64,000 nt of DNA from Streptosporangium violaceochromogenes (GTDB lineage: Bacteria > Actinomycetota > Actinomycetes > Streptosporangiales > Streptosporangiaceae), in NCBI RefSeq assembly GCF_014654615.1, contig NZ_BNBB01000014.1, forward strand, positions 62,001 through 126,000, given 5' to 3'. Shown here in pieces: positions 1-9,869 of the stretch. The translations under genes and the position numbers were made by a program. Below the pieces are notes generated by a model, which had not been told where the DNA came from, searched no databases, and saw only the letters and a program-made list of their open reading frames with translations. Each line of letters starts with the position of its first letter. Within the stretch, counting starts at the first letter, position 1.

Positions 1-121
1 GCTGCCCGCGCTGGGGCTGGGGCTGGGCCCGATCGGGGTGTTCGCCCCCGACGGCACGCTGGTCGCCCTGGTCGAGGAGCAGGGGAGGATCACCAGGTCT
101 CTGGCGGTGTTCGCCTCCTGA
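1..121 (+). CDS. truB: tRNA pseudouridine synthase B, C-terminal end (partial)
   Basis: The window opens inside a coding region whose last 39 codons, read from base 2, end at a TGA at 119-121. The peptide contains GPIGVFAPDGTLVALVEEQG and then RITRSLAVF. This resembles the C-terminal PUA-like end of actinobacterial TruB, which makes pseudouridine 55 in the tRNA T-loop. The next plus-strand gene is ribF, and truB-ribF-rpsO-pnp is a conserved order in actinobacteria, which supports the call. Only the tail is visible, so the catalytic Asp cannot be checked. Confidence 0.72.
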   Translation, partial: LPALGLGLGPIGVFAPDGTLVALVEEQGRITRSLAVFAS

Positions 122-161
122 CGCGGTGCCGGGCGCGGCGGTGGCGTCCCGGGCGCCGCTT

Positions 162-983
162 TCAGCCGGCGCTGCGCTCCCGGGCGCGCTTGAGCATGTC
201 GCGCATCATGTCGGCGGTGAGCGTGAAGTGCTCCTCGGCCAGCGAGCCCGCCTGCTCGGCGTCGCCGGCCGCGATGGCCTCGTAGATCTTCCGGTGCTGG
301 ATCAGCGTCCGCCGGTAGTCCTCCGGGTCGTCCTCGCCGTACGGCTCGACGGGAAAGCCGAGGCTCACCCGGGTCAGGAGGTCACGGCTGAGAGAGCTGA
401 TCTTCGGGTTGCCCGTGGCGGTCAGCACGGCGCCGTGGAAGGCGGCGTCGGCGGCCTGCTCCTCGGCCGGTGTGCGGGCCTTGGCGTAGGCGTCCAGCGC
501 CAGCCGTATCGCCGCCAGGTCCTCCTCGGTACGGCGGAGCGCGGCGGTCCGGGCCACCATCCCCTCCACCAGGCGGCGCACGTCGAACAGCTGCTCCATC
601 TCGGGCCAGCGAGGCAGGAGTGTCCGGCGGACGGCCGAGGCCGTGGCGTCGGTCCAGCTCGCCCGGATGTAGGCCCCGCCGGTCCGCCCGCGCCTGATCT
701 CCACGATGCCCAACGCCTGGAGCCGGCCGATGGCCTCGCGGACCGTCGCGCGGCTCACGTCGAGGATCGAGGCGAGCTCCCGCTCACCGGGGAGGCGCTC
801 ACCGGGCAGGTAGTCGCCTATCGCCACGGCGGTCATCAGCCGGTCGGCCACCTCGGTGGCCACCGAATGCACTTTGACGGGGCCCAGCGGGGAGGGCTGG
901 GCGGCGCCGTCCAGCACGCGGCTCAGCACGCGGGAGAGGTCGTCGGTGGCCGGGGGCGTTGAGTCGGGGTGCACATCCGGCAC
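162..983 (-). CDS. GntR/FadR-family transcriptional regulator
   Basis: A 273-residue DNA-binding regulator. After about 30 variable residues comes a winged helix (VADRLMTAVAIGDYLPGERL, then ELASILDVSRATVREAIGRL), which is the GntR signature. An all-helical FCD ligand-binding domain follows (LFDVRRLVEGMVARTAALRR, FHGAVLTATGN, HRKIYEAIAAGDAEQA). FCD regulators usually sense small organic acids, often through a metal held by Asp/His. The effector here is unknown. I chose the GTG at 983 because AAGG lies 9 bases upstream. A TTG at 992 is also open. The gene diverges from ribF and faces an AT-rich spacer that may hold its operator. No metabolic partner gene is adjacent on its strand. Confidence 0.8.
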   Translation of the reverse strand: MPDVHPDSTPPATDDLSRVLSRVLDGAAQPSPLGPVKVHSVATEVADRLMTAVAIGDYLPGERLPGERELASILDVSRATVREAIGRLQALGIVEIRRGRTGGAYIRASWTDATASAVRRTLLPRWPEMEQLFDVRRLVEGMVARTAALRRTEEDLAAIRLALDAYAKARTPAEEQAADAAFHGAVLTATGNPKISSLSRDLLTRVSLGFPVEPYGEDDPEDYRRTLIQHRKIYEAIAAGDAEQAGSLAEEHFTLTADMMRDMLKRARERSAG

Positions 984-1259
984 GTTACACAACCTTATGA
1001 CCCCAAAAAAGGTGTTTTGTGCAGTCCATTAGTCCATAAGATGCATGTGACATGGATATTCGTCTTATTTGGGGATATGTCCCCTCACGTTGTGTGGAGG
1101 GTCGCGGTGGCGGTCCCCGCCCGGCCCCCGGGGCCCGGCCTTTTCCCGGACCGGCGGACCTGGCGCCGCCTTACGGGTTCGCGCTCCCCGATTGGAGTCT
1201 GAGCCGGGCAGCATGGCAGGCTTTAGGGGTTGATGAGCGAGCAAGGGGAAGAGGCTACG
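984..1259. promoter_or_regulatory. Divergent AT-rich promoter region between gntR and ribF
   Basis: This spacer is clearly richer in A+T than its surroundings. It holds AGTCCAT twice (1023-1029 and 1031-1037) and inverted arms ATAAGA/TCTTAT at 1036-1041 and 1063-1068. Such elements fit an operator for the adjacent GntR protein, but no consensus can be proved from one site. ribF transcription presumably starts here or reads through from truB. Confidence 0.35.
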
Positions 1260-2213
1260 GTGCGAGGCTGGCACGGATTGGACGACGTGCCCGAAGACTG
1301 GGGCAGGTCCGTCATCACGATCGGCGTCTTCGACGGGGTTCACCGGGGTCACCGGCAGATGGTGACCCGCGCCGTCGCCCTGGCGGGCGAGCTCGGTCTT
1401 CCCTCGGTGGTGGTGACCTTCGACCCGCACCCGGAGGAGGTCGTGCGCCCCGGCACGCACCCGCTCCGGCTGACCACGGCCAGGCACCGCACCGAGTTGC
1501 TCGCCGGGCTCGGGGTGGACGCGGTCTGCGTGCTGCCGTTCACGCTGGAGTTCTCCCGGATGACCCCCGACGAGTTCGTGCAGACCGTGCTGGTGGACCG
1601 GCTGCACGCCGCGGGGGTCGTGGTGGGGGAGAACTTCCGCTTCGGCCACAAGGCCGCGGGCGACGTCGAGACGCTGCGCAACCTCGGTGAGAAGTACGAC
1701 TTCGTCGCCGAGGCGGTTCCGCTGGTGAGCAACGGCGAGGCCATCTCCTCGACCTTCATCCGCGACCGCCTCGCCGCCGGCGACACGGACGCCGTGGCCC
1801 AGGCCCTCGGCCGCCCGCACCGGGTGGAGGGGGTGGTCGTCCGGGGCTACCAGCGTGGCCGGCGCCTCGGTTTTCCCACGGCCAACGTGGAGTCCCCGGA
1901 CTTCACCGCGATTCCCGCCGACGGTGTGTACGCCGGCTGGCTGCAGGGCGTCTCCACCGGAGGCCTGCCCGCCGTCTACGAGGGGAGGCGCTGGCCCGCG
2001 GCGATCTCCGTGGGCACCAACCCCACGTTCGAGAACGTCTCCCGCACCGTCGAGGCCTATGCCCTCGACCACGACGACCTGGAGCTCTACGGCGCCCACG
2101 TGGCGGTGGACTTCGGGCCCCGGCTCCGGGCCAACCTCCGGTTCGACTCGGTCGAGGCGCTGGTGGAGCAGATCCGCGCCGACGTGGCCGAGGTCCGCCG
2201 CCTCACCTCCTGA
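1260..2213 (+). CDS. ribF: Bifunctional riboflavin kinase / FAD synthetase
   Basis: RibF phosphorylates riboflavin to FMN and then adenylylates FMN to FAD in the cytoplasm. The N-terminal nucleotidyltransferase domain shows ITIGVFDGVHRGHRQMV and VVTFDPHPEEVV. The phosphopantetheine-adenylyltransferase-like ISSTFIRDRLAAGD motif follows. The C-terminal flavokinase domain has VVRGYQRGRRLGFPTANV and DGVYAGW. I place the start at the GTG at 1260 because GGGGAAGAGG lies just upstream and the protein then begins VRGWHGLDDVPEDWGRS, as homologues do. TTG 1230 and ATG 1233 are in-frame alternatives. At 317 residues the length is normal. No FMN riboswitch is visible upstream. Confidence 0.93.
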   Translation: MRGWHGLDDVPEDWGRSVITIGVFDGVHRGHRQMVTRAVALAGELGLPSVVVTFDPHPEEVVRPGTHPLRLTTARHRTELLAGLGVDAVCVLPFTLEFSRMTPDEFVQTVLVDRLHAAGVVVGENFRFGHKAAGDVETLRNLGEKYDFVAEAVPLVSNGEAISSTFIRDRLAAGDTDAVAQALGRPHRVEGVVVRGYQRGRRLGFPTANVESPDFTAIPADGVYAGWLQGVSTGGLPAVYEGRRWPAAISVGTNPTFENVSRTVEAYALDHDDLELYGAHVAVDFGPRLRANLRFDSVEALVEQIRADVAEVRRLTS

Positions 2214-2302
2214 CGGCGTCTCGTCTTCCAGGGCGTCTTCCACGGCGCCCGGCACGGGCCCGCGCCGGGCGGAAGGATGTGCGATCCGCCCGGACCCGGT
2301 GG

Positions 2303-2434
2303 TAATCTGGCGTGTCAGCTGTGTAACCGGTGGTGTCGAAACCCCGGCGCTGATCCCGCCACGGCGACTGTAGGCACGCACGGTCGTTCGGGCATCTGTG
2401 AATCGTGCGTGCCCGTAGAGGTCCAAGGAGAGAC
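2303..2434 (+). promoter_or_regulatory. rpsO promoter -10 and structured S15 leader
   Basis: A candidate -10 hexamer TAATCT lies at 2303-2308. The leader then forms a strong hairpin: GGCACGCACG at 2373-2382 pairs perfectly with CGTGCGTGCC at 2404-2413 around a 21-base loop. The Shine-Dalgarno AAGGAGA at 2425-2431 follows after 11 bases. Ribosomal protein S15 represses its own translation through leader RNAs in several bacterial phyla, and these leaders differ between phyla. This element is in the right place for such control. That it binds S15 is an inference. Confidence 0.5.
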
Positions 2435-2704
2435 GTGTCGCTCGACACCGCCGCCAAGAAGAAGATCATCGGTGAGTACGCCAAGGGTGAGACCGACACC
2501 GGTTCGCCCGAGGTGCAGATCGCGCTGCTCAGCAAGCGCATCAGTGAGCTCACCGAGCACCTGAAGCTGCACAAGCACGACCACCACAGCCGTCGCGGGC
2601 TGCTGCTGCTCGTCGGCCGTCGCCGCCGCCTGCTCAAGTACCTGCAGAGCAAGGACATCGAGCGCTACCGGTCGCTCATCGAGCGGCTCGGCCTGCGCAG
2701 GTAG
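2435..2704 (+). CDS. rpsO: 30S ribosomal protein S15
   Basis: An 89-residue primary 16S rRNA-binding protein of the small-subunit platform. It begins at the GTG at 2435, 3 bases after AAGGAGA. The peptide contains [40 protein letters not shown] and RRRLLKYLQ, the characteristic S15 helices with the conserved [11 protein letters not shown] rRNA-contact segment. The length equals the family standard. The gene is followed by a strong hairpin and then pnp, the arrangement found in most bacteria, where S15 and PNPase are partly co-transcribed. Confidence 0.98.
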   Translation: MSLDTAAKKKIIGEYAKGETDTGSPEVQIALLSKRISELTEHLKLHKHDHHSRRGLLLLVGRRRRLLKYLQSKDIERYRSLIERLGLRR

Positions 2705-2712
2705 GGTGGTGA

Positions 2713-2737
2713 GGGAGCGGCGCGCGCCGCTCCCTTT
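2713..2737 (+). terminator. rpsO terminator
   Basis: GGGAGCGGCGC and GCGCCGCTCCC form a perfect 22-base palindrome (2713-2734) directly followed by TTT. It lies 9 bases after the rpsO stop codon. The short U run suggests partial termination with read-through to pnp. Confidence 0.6.
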
Positions 2738-2893
2738 CCGCGTGTATCGCACCTCACGCGGGCGGATGTCCGGCGCGTCGCGCCATGAGGACGCCGCCGC
2801 GGTGAAGTAAAACTGAAGAGCCGAGAAAGTGCCCCGCGTCCGCACAGCAAGCGGCGCCCCACGGCGTCGGAGGGCCGGTCCTCGGTAGTGGCC

Positions 2894-3040
2894 CCCGGTC
2901 ATCATGGCGAAAGGCCATACGGAACCGGGCGCTTCGATCGAAGACCGGCGCTGCGCCTACGGGGAGCCGGCGAGAAGACGACTCAAGGCGCGGCACATGC
3001 GCCGGAGCGGGCGCGGGCGACCGATTCAAGGAGGTCCCCC
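2894..3040 (+). ncRNA. Structured leader of pnp (Actino-pnp-like)
   Basis: The 147 bases before pnp fold readily. CCCGGT at 2894-2899 pairs with ACCGGG at 2924-2929, enclosing ATGGC/GCCAT (2904-2908 and 2914-2918) around a GAAAG loop. A self-complementary CTTCGATCGAAG (2932-2943) and further GC-rich stems follow, then the Shine-Dalgarno AAGGAGG at 3028-3034. The Actino-pnp RNA motif is a known conserved element in this position in actinobacteria, and RNase III cleavage of pnp leaders controls PNPase level elsewhere. I matched position and general shape only, not the covariance model. Confidence 0.4.
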
Positions 3041-5347
3041 GTGGAGGGTGTCCACAGCAGTGAAGCCGTTATCGACAACGGCGCGTTCGGTACGCGCACC
3101 GTCCGGTTCGAGACCGGTCGGCTCGCGCGCCAGGCGGCGGGTTCCGCCGTCGTCTATCTCGACGACGAGACGATGGTGCTGTCGGCGACCACCGTCTCCA
3201 AGAACCCCAAGGAGGCGCTCGACTTCTTCCCGCTGACGGTCGACGTCGAGGAGCGGATGTACGCCGCCGGCCGCATCCCCGGCTCCTTCTTCCGGCGTGA
3301 GGGCCGTCCCTCCGAGGACGCCATCCTCACCTGCCGCCTGATCGACCGGCCGCTGCGCCCGTCGTTCGTCAAGGGGCTGCGCAACGAGATCCAGGTCGTC
3401 GCGACCGTCATGGCCCTGGACCCCGAGCACCTCTACGACGTGGTCGCGATCAACGCCGCCTCCCTGTCCACCCAGCTCGCCGGTCTGCCCTTCTCCGGCC
3501 CGATCGGCGGCGTCCGCGTCGCGCTGATCGAGGGCCAGTGGGTGGCCTTCCCCACCCACACGGAGCTGGCCAACGCCACCTTCGACATGGTGGTCGCCGG
3601 CCGGGTCCTGGACGACGGCGATGTCGCGATCATGATGGTCGAGGCCGAGTCCACCCGCGACACGCTCAAGCTCGTCGCCGAGGGGGCCGTGGCGCCGACC
3701 GAGGAGACCGTGGCGCAGGGTCTGGAGGCCGCCAAGCCGTTCATCAAGGTGCTGTGCGAGGCGCAGGCCAAGATCGCCAAGGTCGCGGCCAGGGAGACCG
3801 CCGAGTACCCCCTGTTCCCCGACTACCAGGACGACGTCCTTGAGGCCGTGACCGGCGCGGTGCGCAGCGAGCTGGCCGCCGCCCTGATCATCGCGGGCAA
3901 GCAGGAGCGCGAGACCGAGCTCGACCGGGTCAAGGCCCTGGCGGCCGAGAAGGTCGGCCCCGACTTCGAGGGCCGCGAGAAGGAGATCGGCGCCGCGTTC
4001 CGCTCGCTGACCAAGAAGCTCATGCGTGAGCGCGTCCTGGCCGAGGGCGTCCGCATCGACGGCCGCGGAGTCAAGGACATCCGCGGGCTCAGCGCCGAGG
4101 TCCACGTCGTGCCCCGGGTGCACGGCTCGGCCCTGTTCGAGCGCGGCGAGACCCAGATCCTGGGCATCACCACGCTCAACATGCTCCGCATGGAGCAGAT
4201 GATCGACACGCTCAACCCCGAGCGCACCAAGCGCTACATGCACAACTACAACTTCCCCCCCTACTCCACCGGCGAGACCGGGCGCGTGGGCTCGCCCAAG
4301 CGCCGTGAGATCGGCCACGGCGCGCTCGCCGAGCGGGCGCTGCTGCCGGTTCTTCCGGGCAGGGAGGAGTTCCCCTACGCGATCCGCCAGGTCTCCGAGG
4401 CGCTCGGCTCCAACGGCTCGACCTCCATGGGCTCGGTCTGCGCCTCGACGATGGCGCTGCTGGACGCCGGTGTCCCCCTCAAGGGCATCGTCGCCGGCAT
4501 CGCGATGGGCCTGATCAACGAGGACGACCGGTTCGTCACGCTGACCGACATCCTCGGCGCCGAGGACGCCATGGGCGACATGGACTTCAAGGTCGCCGGC
4601 ACCCGCGACCTCATCACCGCGCTCCAGCTCGACACCAAGCTCGACGGCATCCCCGCCTCGGTCCTGGCCGCCGCGCTGAAGCAGGCCAAGGCCGCCCGCC
4701 TGGCCATCATCGACGTGATGCAGGAGGCCATCGACTCCCCGGCGGAGATGAACGCCACGGCGCCGCGCATCATCACGATCAAGGTCCCGGTGGACAAGAT
4801 CGGCGAGGTCATCGGCCCGAAGGGCAAGATGATCAACCAGATCCAGGACGACACCGGTGCCGAGATCACGATCGAGGACGACGGCACCATCTACATCGGC
4901 GCCACCGACGGCCCGTCCGCCGAGGCGGCCAGGTCCGCGATCAACGCCATCGCCAACCCGCACATGCCGGAGGTCGGTGAGCGCTACCTCGGCACGGTCG
5001 TCAAGATCGCCGCCTTCGGCGCCTTCATCTCCCTCATGCCGGGCAAGGACGGCCTGCTGCACGTCTCCCAGATCCGCAAGCTGCACGGCGGCAAGCGCAT
5101 CGAGAACGTCGAGGACGTCATGAACGTCGGGGAGAAGATCCAGGTGGAGATCGCCGAGATCGACGCGCGTGGCAAGCTCTCCCTGGTGCCCGTCGAGGTC
5201 GTCGACAAGGAGACCGAGGCCAGGGCCGAGGGAGGCGCCCCGGAGGAGGAGCAGTCGCCCGCCGCCGAGCGGTCCCGCGAGGAGCGGCCCCGCCGTACCC
5301 GCACTCGGAGCAGCGGTGGTCGCGGGGGAGAAGACCGCAACTCGTGA
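3041..5347 (+). CDS. pnp: Polynucleotide phosphorylase (guanosine pentaphosphate synthetase-type)
   Basis: A 768-residue 3'-to-5' phosphorolytic exoribonuclease. It also polymerises NDPs in actinobacteria, where it was described as a guanosine pentaphosphate synthetase. Two RNase PH-like domains are visible: [20 protein letters not shown] near the start, and [15 protein letters not shown] with [14 protein letters not shown] in the second. The second core carries [24 protein letters not shown] domain follows at about residues 575-640 ([16 protein letters not shown]), then an S1 domain at about 645-715 ([20 protein letters not shown]). A charged tail ends at the TGA at 5345-5347. The GTG at 3041 has AAGGAGG 6 bases upstream. 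The stop overlaps the start of the M16 protease. Confidence 0.97.
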   Translation: MEGVHSSEAVIDNGAFGTRTVRFETGRLARQAAGSAVVYLDDETMVLSATTVSKNPKEALDFFPLTVDVEERMYAAGRIPGSFFRREGRPSEDAILTCRLIDRPLRPSFVKGLRNEIQVVATVMALDPEHLYDVVAINAASLSTQLAGLPFSGPIGGVRVALIEGQWVAFPTHTELANATFDMVVAGRVLDDGDVAIMMVEAESTRDTLKLVAEGAVAPTEETVAQGLEAAKPFIKVLCEAQAKIAKVAARETAEYPLFPDYQDDVLEAVTGAVRSELAAALIIAGKQERETELDRVKALAAEKVGPDFEGREKEIGAAFRSLTKKLMRERVLAEGVRIDGRGVKDIRGLSAEVHVVPRVHGSALFERGETQILGITTLNMLRMEQMIDTLNPERTKRYMHNYNFPPYSTGETGRVGSPKRREIGHGALAERALLPVLPGREEFPYAIRQVSEALGSNGSTSMGSVCASTMALLDAGVPLKGIVAGIAMGLINEDDRFVTLTDILGAEDAMGDMDFKVAGTRDLITALQLDTKLDGIPASVLAAALKQAKAARLAIIDVMQEAIDSPAEMNATAPRIITIKVPVDKIGEVIGPKGKMINQIQDDTGAEITIEDDGTIYIGATDGPSAEAARSAINAIANPHMPEVGERYLGTVVKIAAFGAFISLMPGKDGLLHVSQIRKLHGGKRIENVEDVMNVGEKIQVEIAEIDARGKLSLVPVEVVDKETEARAEGGAPEEEQSPAAERSREERPRRTRTRSSGGRGGEDRNS

Positions 5348-6657
5348 TGACCACCACCACGCATTCCGGCGGAGACGGCGCCGGAATCGTACGGCGCACC
5401 GTCCTCCCCGGTGGGCTCCGAGTGGTGACCGAGTCCATGCCGGCCGTGCGTTCCGTCGCGGTCGGCATGTGGGTCGGCATCGGCTCCCGGGACGAGGCCC
5501 CCGAGCACATGGGGGCCTCGCACTTCCTTGAGCACCTGCTGTTCAAGGGCACTCCCACGCGGGACGCCCTGGAGATCTCCGCGGCGATCGAGGGCATCGG
5601 CGGCGAGATCAACGCCTTCACCGCCAAGGAGTACACGTGTTACTACGCGCGGGTCCTCGACGAGGACCTGCGGGTGGCGATCGACGTGCTCGCCGACGTG
5701 GTGACCTCCTCGCTCATCACCCCCGAGGACGTCGAGGCCGAGCGCGGCGTGATCCTTGAGGAGATCGCCATGCACGACGACGATCCCTCCGACGTGGTGC
5801 ACGAGCAGTTCTCCGCCGAGCTGTACGGCGACACGCCCGTCGGCCGGCCGATCCTCGGCACGGTCGAGTCGATCAACGCGGTCAGCCGTGACCGGATCGC
5901 GGAGTACTACCGGCGCTACTACCTCCCCACGCACACCGTGGTGTCGGTGGCGGGCAACGTCGACCACGACCGCGTGGTGGCCCTGGTCGCCGCCGCCTAC
6001 GAGCGGGCGGGGGCCCTGGGCGGGGACGCCCGGCCGGTTTCCCCGCGCGTCTCCGGTCCCGGGGTCGACGTCCGCTCCGGCGTCCGGGTGCTGCACCGGC
6101 CGACCGAGCAGGCCAACCTCGTCCTCGGCATGACCGGCCTGACCCGCACCGACGAGCGCCGCTTCGCGCTCGGCGTGTTCAACGCGGCCTTCGGCGGCGG
6201 CATGTCCTCGCGGCTGTTCCAGGAGATCAGGGAGAAGAGGGGCCTTGCCTACTCGGCCTACTCCTACACCTCCGCCTACGCCGACACCGGCCAGTTCGGC
6301 GTCTACGTCGGCTGCCTGCCGTCGAAGATCGACGACGTGCTCAAGATCTGCCACGAGGAGATCCACCGCGTGATCGCCGAGGGCATCACCGAGGAGGAGA
6401 TCGTCCGGGGCAAGGGCCAGATGCGCGGCGGCCTGGTGCTGGGCCTGGAGGACACCGGCTCCCGGATGTCCAGGATCGGCAAGGGCGAGCTCGTCTTCGA
6501 CGAGCAGCTGTCGGTGGACGAGGTCCTGGCCAGGATCGAGGCGGTGACCCCGGAGGAGATCGCCGCCGTGACCCGCGACGTCCTCGGACGGCCGTTGACC
6601 CTCGCGGTCATCGGCCCCTACGAGGACAGGGACTTCGGCTGGGCTCTGAACCTCTAG
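5347..6657 (+). CDS. M16-family zinc metallopeptidase (processing-peptidase type)
   Basis: A 436-residue cytoplasmic M16 protease related to mitochondrial processing peptidase beta. The inverted zinc motif HFLEH is at residues 59-63, and a distal glutamate lies in EAERGVILEEIAM. The C-terminal half has the partner-domain features FGGGMSSRLFQEIREKRGLA and YSYTSAYADTGQFGVYVGC. Start choice: ATG 5347 and GTG 5344 both overlap the pnp stop (GTGATGA), so translation is probably coupled to pnp. This pair is conserved next to dapB in actinobacteria. The natural substrate is not known to me. Confidence 0.88.
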   Translation: MTTTTHSGGDGAGIVRRTVLPGGLRVVTESMPAVRSVAVGMWVGIGSRDEAPEHMGASHFLEHLLFKGTPTRDALEISAAIEGIGGEINAFTAKEYTCYYARVLDEDLRVAIDVLADVVTSSLITPEDVEAERGVILEEIAMHDDDPSDVVHEQFSAELYGDTPVGRPILGTVESINAVSRDRIAEYYRRYYLPTHTVVSVAGNVDHDRVVALVAAAYERAGALGGDARPVSPRVSGPGVDVRSGVRVLHRPTEQANLVLGMTGLTRTDERRFALGVFNAAFGGGMSSRLFQEIREKRGLAYSAYSYTSAYADTGQFGVYVGCLPSKIDDVLKICHEEIHRVIAEGITEEEIVRGKGQMRGGLVLGLEDTGSRMSRIGKGELVFDEQLSVDEVLARIEAVTPEEIAAVTRDVLGRPLTLAVIGPYEDRDFGWALNL

Positions 6658-7623
<966 letters not shown>

Positions 7624-8071
7624 CGGGCGGCCGGCGGGGCGTCTCCTCTTCGGGCCCGCCCGATGGGCCCCGCCGCGCTCGCCGTGCCCCGTCCGCCCCC
7701 CCCGCGGGGAGAGACGAAGCCGTGTCATCCCCGAAGGCCTGCTCCGGGAGCCGCCCGCCCTCCGCAGGAGGAAGGATCTCCGGCGGGGGCGGCGCGATGG
7801 GAGGCGCCTTCTCCCGGAGAACCTCGCGATCCCGGCGCGTCGTCGCTGTGCCCTCCCCCGCCGTGAACAGCCGTCGCGCCCTTCGCCGGCCCCTCCCCGG
7901 TGGACCTGTCCCACCGCCGTCCGCCCGGGGAGCCGGGGCGGTCGCTCTGCGTGGCCTTCCCGACACGTCTCCTTAATGGACCGCAACAATTCGCAACTTT
8001 TCGAGACTCAGTGCAACCGTACGGCGTACCTTCCCCCCTGGGACTGCTTCTCGACACGAATGAGGTGGACC
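7624..8071. promoter_or_regulatory. Intergenic region with phased GCAAC repeats
   Basis: A GC-rich gap of about 450 bases with no supported gene. Its last part changes character: GCAAC occurs at 7983, 7993 and 8013, so the copies are spaced 10 and 20 bases apart and lie on one face of the helix. This cluster sits 55-90 bases before the ATG of the HTH gene, a plausible place for an autoregulatory operator. That role is inferred from spacing only. Confidence 0.3.
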
Positions 8072-8926
8072 ATGGCGGCCTCCGCCGAACGGATCAACAG
8101 CGCGAAGGGCATCCTCGCGGCACGGCTGCGGGCGATCCGCACCGACGCGGGCCTGACCGGCCGCGCCCTGGCCGCGCAGACCAGCATGGACCACACGAAG
8201 ATCTCCAAGATCGAGAACGGCACCCAGATGCCCAGCCAGGCCGACGTCAGCGCCTGGTGCACGGCCTGTGACGCCGAGGAGCAGATCACCGACCTCATCG
8301 CGGCGATCCAGAACATCGACGCGATGTCCACCCAGTGGCGCCGGTTGGAGGAGAGCGGCCTCGGCCACGTGCAAAGGACGGTCCTGCCGCCGTACGAGAA
8401 GATCCAGTGGTTCCGGATATGGCAGTGCTCGGTGGTTCCCGGGCTGCTGCAGACGGCCGGCTACGCTCGCGGGCACCTGCGGGCCGTCATCGACTTCCGG
8501 GGCGTTCCCGACGACGTCGACGCCGCCGTGGCCGTCCGCCTGAAACGGCAGGAGGTTCTGCGCGACGGCGGCAAGCGGTTCGCGTTCGTCGTCGCCGAGC
8601 CGGCGCTCCACGCACCGCTGGCCGGCCCGGAGGAGATGCTGGCCCAGATCGATCGCCTCGTCGAACTGACGGCCGGGGTGGCGAACCTGTCGTTCGGGAT
8701 CATCCCTGCGGCGGCCAGGCCGCTGATGACGCCGCCGGAGAACTTCTGGATCTACGACACCTCCAGGGTGCGCATCGACACCGTGCCCGGCCGGCTCCAG
8801 CACAGGGCGCCCGGTGACATCGCCGTCTACGAGAGGACGTTCGAGAGGCTGCACGGCGCGGCCGTGTACGGGCACGACGCCCGACGGCTCCTGGAGGGCG
8901 CCGCCGAGCGGTTCCACGCGGCGTGA
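8072..8926 (+). CDS. Scr1-type XRE helix-turn-helix regulator (DUF5753)
   Basis: A 284-residue regulator of a type expanded in filamentous actinobacteria. An XRE-type HTH spans about residues 12-65 (LAARLRAIRTDAGLTGRALA, then MDHTKISKIENGTQMPS). A long DUF5753 domain follows (VLPPYEKIQWFRIW, VVPGLLQTAGYARGHL, AVAVRLKRQEVL, FVVAEPALHAPLAG, ENFWIYDTSRVRIDTVPG). Relatives normally sit next to a small DUF397 gene, and the pair is described as a toxin-antitoxin-like or developmental switch. No DUF397 gene is visible here, so this copy looks orphan. I chose the ATG at 8072, preceded by GAGGTGG. ATG 8060 is possible. Confidence 0.85.
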   Translation: MAASAERINSAKGILAARLRAIRTDAGLTGRALAAQTSMDHTKISKIENGTQMPSQADVSAWCTACDAEEQITDLIAAIQNIDAMSTQWRRLEESGLGHVQRTVLPPYEKIQWFRIWQCSVVPGLLQTAGYARGHLRAVIDFRGVPDDVDAAVAVRLKRQEVLRDGGKRFAFVVAEPALHAPLAGPEEMLAQIDRLVELTAGVANLSFGIIPAAARPLMTPPENFWIYDTSRVRIDTVPGRLQHRAPGDIAVYERTFERLHGAAVYGHDARRLLEGAAERFHAA

Positions 8927-8966
8927 GGCGGCGCCCGCGGGACGCCGGGGCCGATGGCGCGGGGGC

Positions 8967-9845
8967 TTAAAGGGCGCTCAGCGCCAGCCCGGTGGTGAGC
9001 AGCAGACCGTAGACGAGCTGGAGGCGGCCGGTCTGCTGCAGGGCGGCGATCAGCGCGGGGCCGTTCGCGCCCTGTCCGACCGTCTTGACCGGGGCGATCG
9101 CGAACGGGGCGGCGAGCACCGCCAGCCCCGCGAACGGCTCCCACGGCGTCAGGGCCACGGCGGCGAGCAGCGGCAGGGTCAGGCACAGGGCGTAGAGGGA
9201 GCGGGTCCGGCGGTCGCCGAGCACCACGGCCATGGTGCGCTTGCCCGCCGGGCCGTCGGTCACGATGTCGCGCAGATTGTTGACCACCAGCATCGCGCAG
9301 GCCAGCAGGCCCACGGGGACCGACGCCGCAAGGGCCGTCCAGGGCAGGCGCTCCAGCTGTACGAACACGGTGCCGGCCACCGCCACCAGGCCGAAGAAGA
9401 CGAACACCGAGACCTCGCCGAGCGCGCGGTAGCCGTACGGCCGGGAGCCGCCGGTGTAGAACCAGGCCGCCGCGATGGCCACCGCGCCGATCAGGAGCAG
9501 CCACCACGCCCGGGTGGCCACGACCAGCGTGAGGCCGGCCGCCGCGGCGGCCAGGAAGCAGCCCAGGGCCGCGGAGAGCACCTCGCGGGGCGCGGCGGCC
9601 CCCGAGCCGACCAGGCGCATCGGGCCGACCCGTTCGTCGTCGGTGCCGCGCACGCCGTCGCTGTAGTCGTTGGCGTAGTTGACGCCGACCTGTAGCGCGA
9701 GCGCCACGAACAGGGCGAGAAGAGCGCGCCACCACACCGCTCCGTCGTGGCCGATCGCGACCCCGGTGCCGACGGCGACCGGTACGACGGCGGCGGGGAG
9801 GGTGCGGGGGCGGGCTCCGGCGATCCACTGGCTCGGGGAGGCCAT
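8967..9845 (-). CDS. menA: 1,4-dihydroxy-2-naphthoate polyprenyltransferase
   Basis: MenA attaches the polyprenyl chain to 1,4-dihydroxy-2-naphthoate, forming demethylmenaquinone in the membrane. The 292-residue protein is a UbiA-superfamily membrane enzyme with about eight hydrophobic segments. The first Asp-rich motif is NYANDYSDGVRGTDDERVGP. The second is NNLRDIVTDGPAGKRTMAVV. The start WIAGARPRTLPAAVVPVAVG is typical of MenA rather than UbiA. It is separated from the upstream GNAT gene by 24 bases on the same strand, so the two may be co-transcribed. Other men genes are not in the window. Confidence 0.93.
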   Translation of the reverse strand: MASPSQWIAGARPRTLPAAVVPVAVGTGVAIGHDGAVWWRALLALFVALALQVGVNYANDYSDGVRGTDDERVGPMRLVGSGAAAPREVLSAALGCFLAAAAAGLTLVVATRAWWLLLIGAVAIAAAWFYTGGSRPYGYRALGEVSVFVFFGLVAVAGTVFVQLERLPWTALAASVPVGLLACAMLVVNNLRDIVTDGPAGKRTMAVVLGDRRTRSLYALCLTLPLLAAVALTPWEPFAGLAVLAAPFAIAPVKTVGQGANGPALIAALQQTGRLQLVYGLLLTTGLALSAL

Positions 9846-9869
9846 GAGGTGCGGGCTTCCTTTCCGGGA

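Noticed and set aside
3026..5086. A 686-codon minus-strand frame opposite pnp
   Set aside because: It is composed of repetitive Asp/Val/Gly/Leu words typical of the complement of high-GC coding sequence, and pnp on the plus strand is certain.
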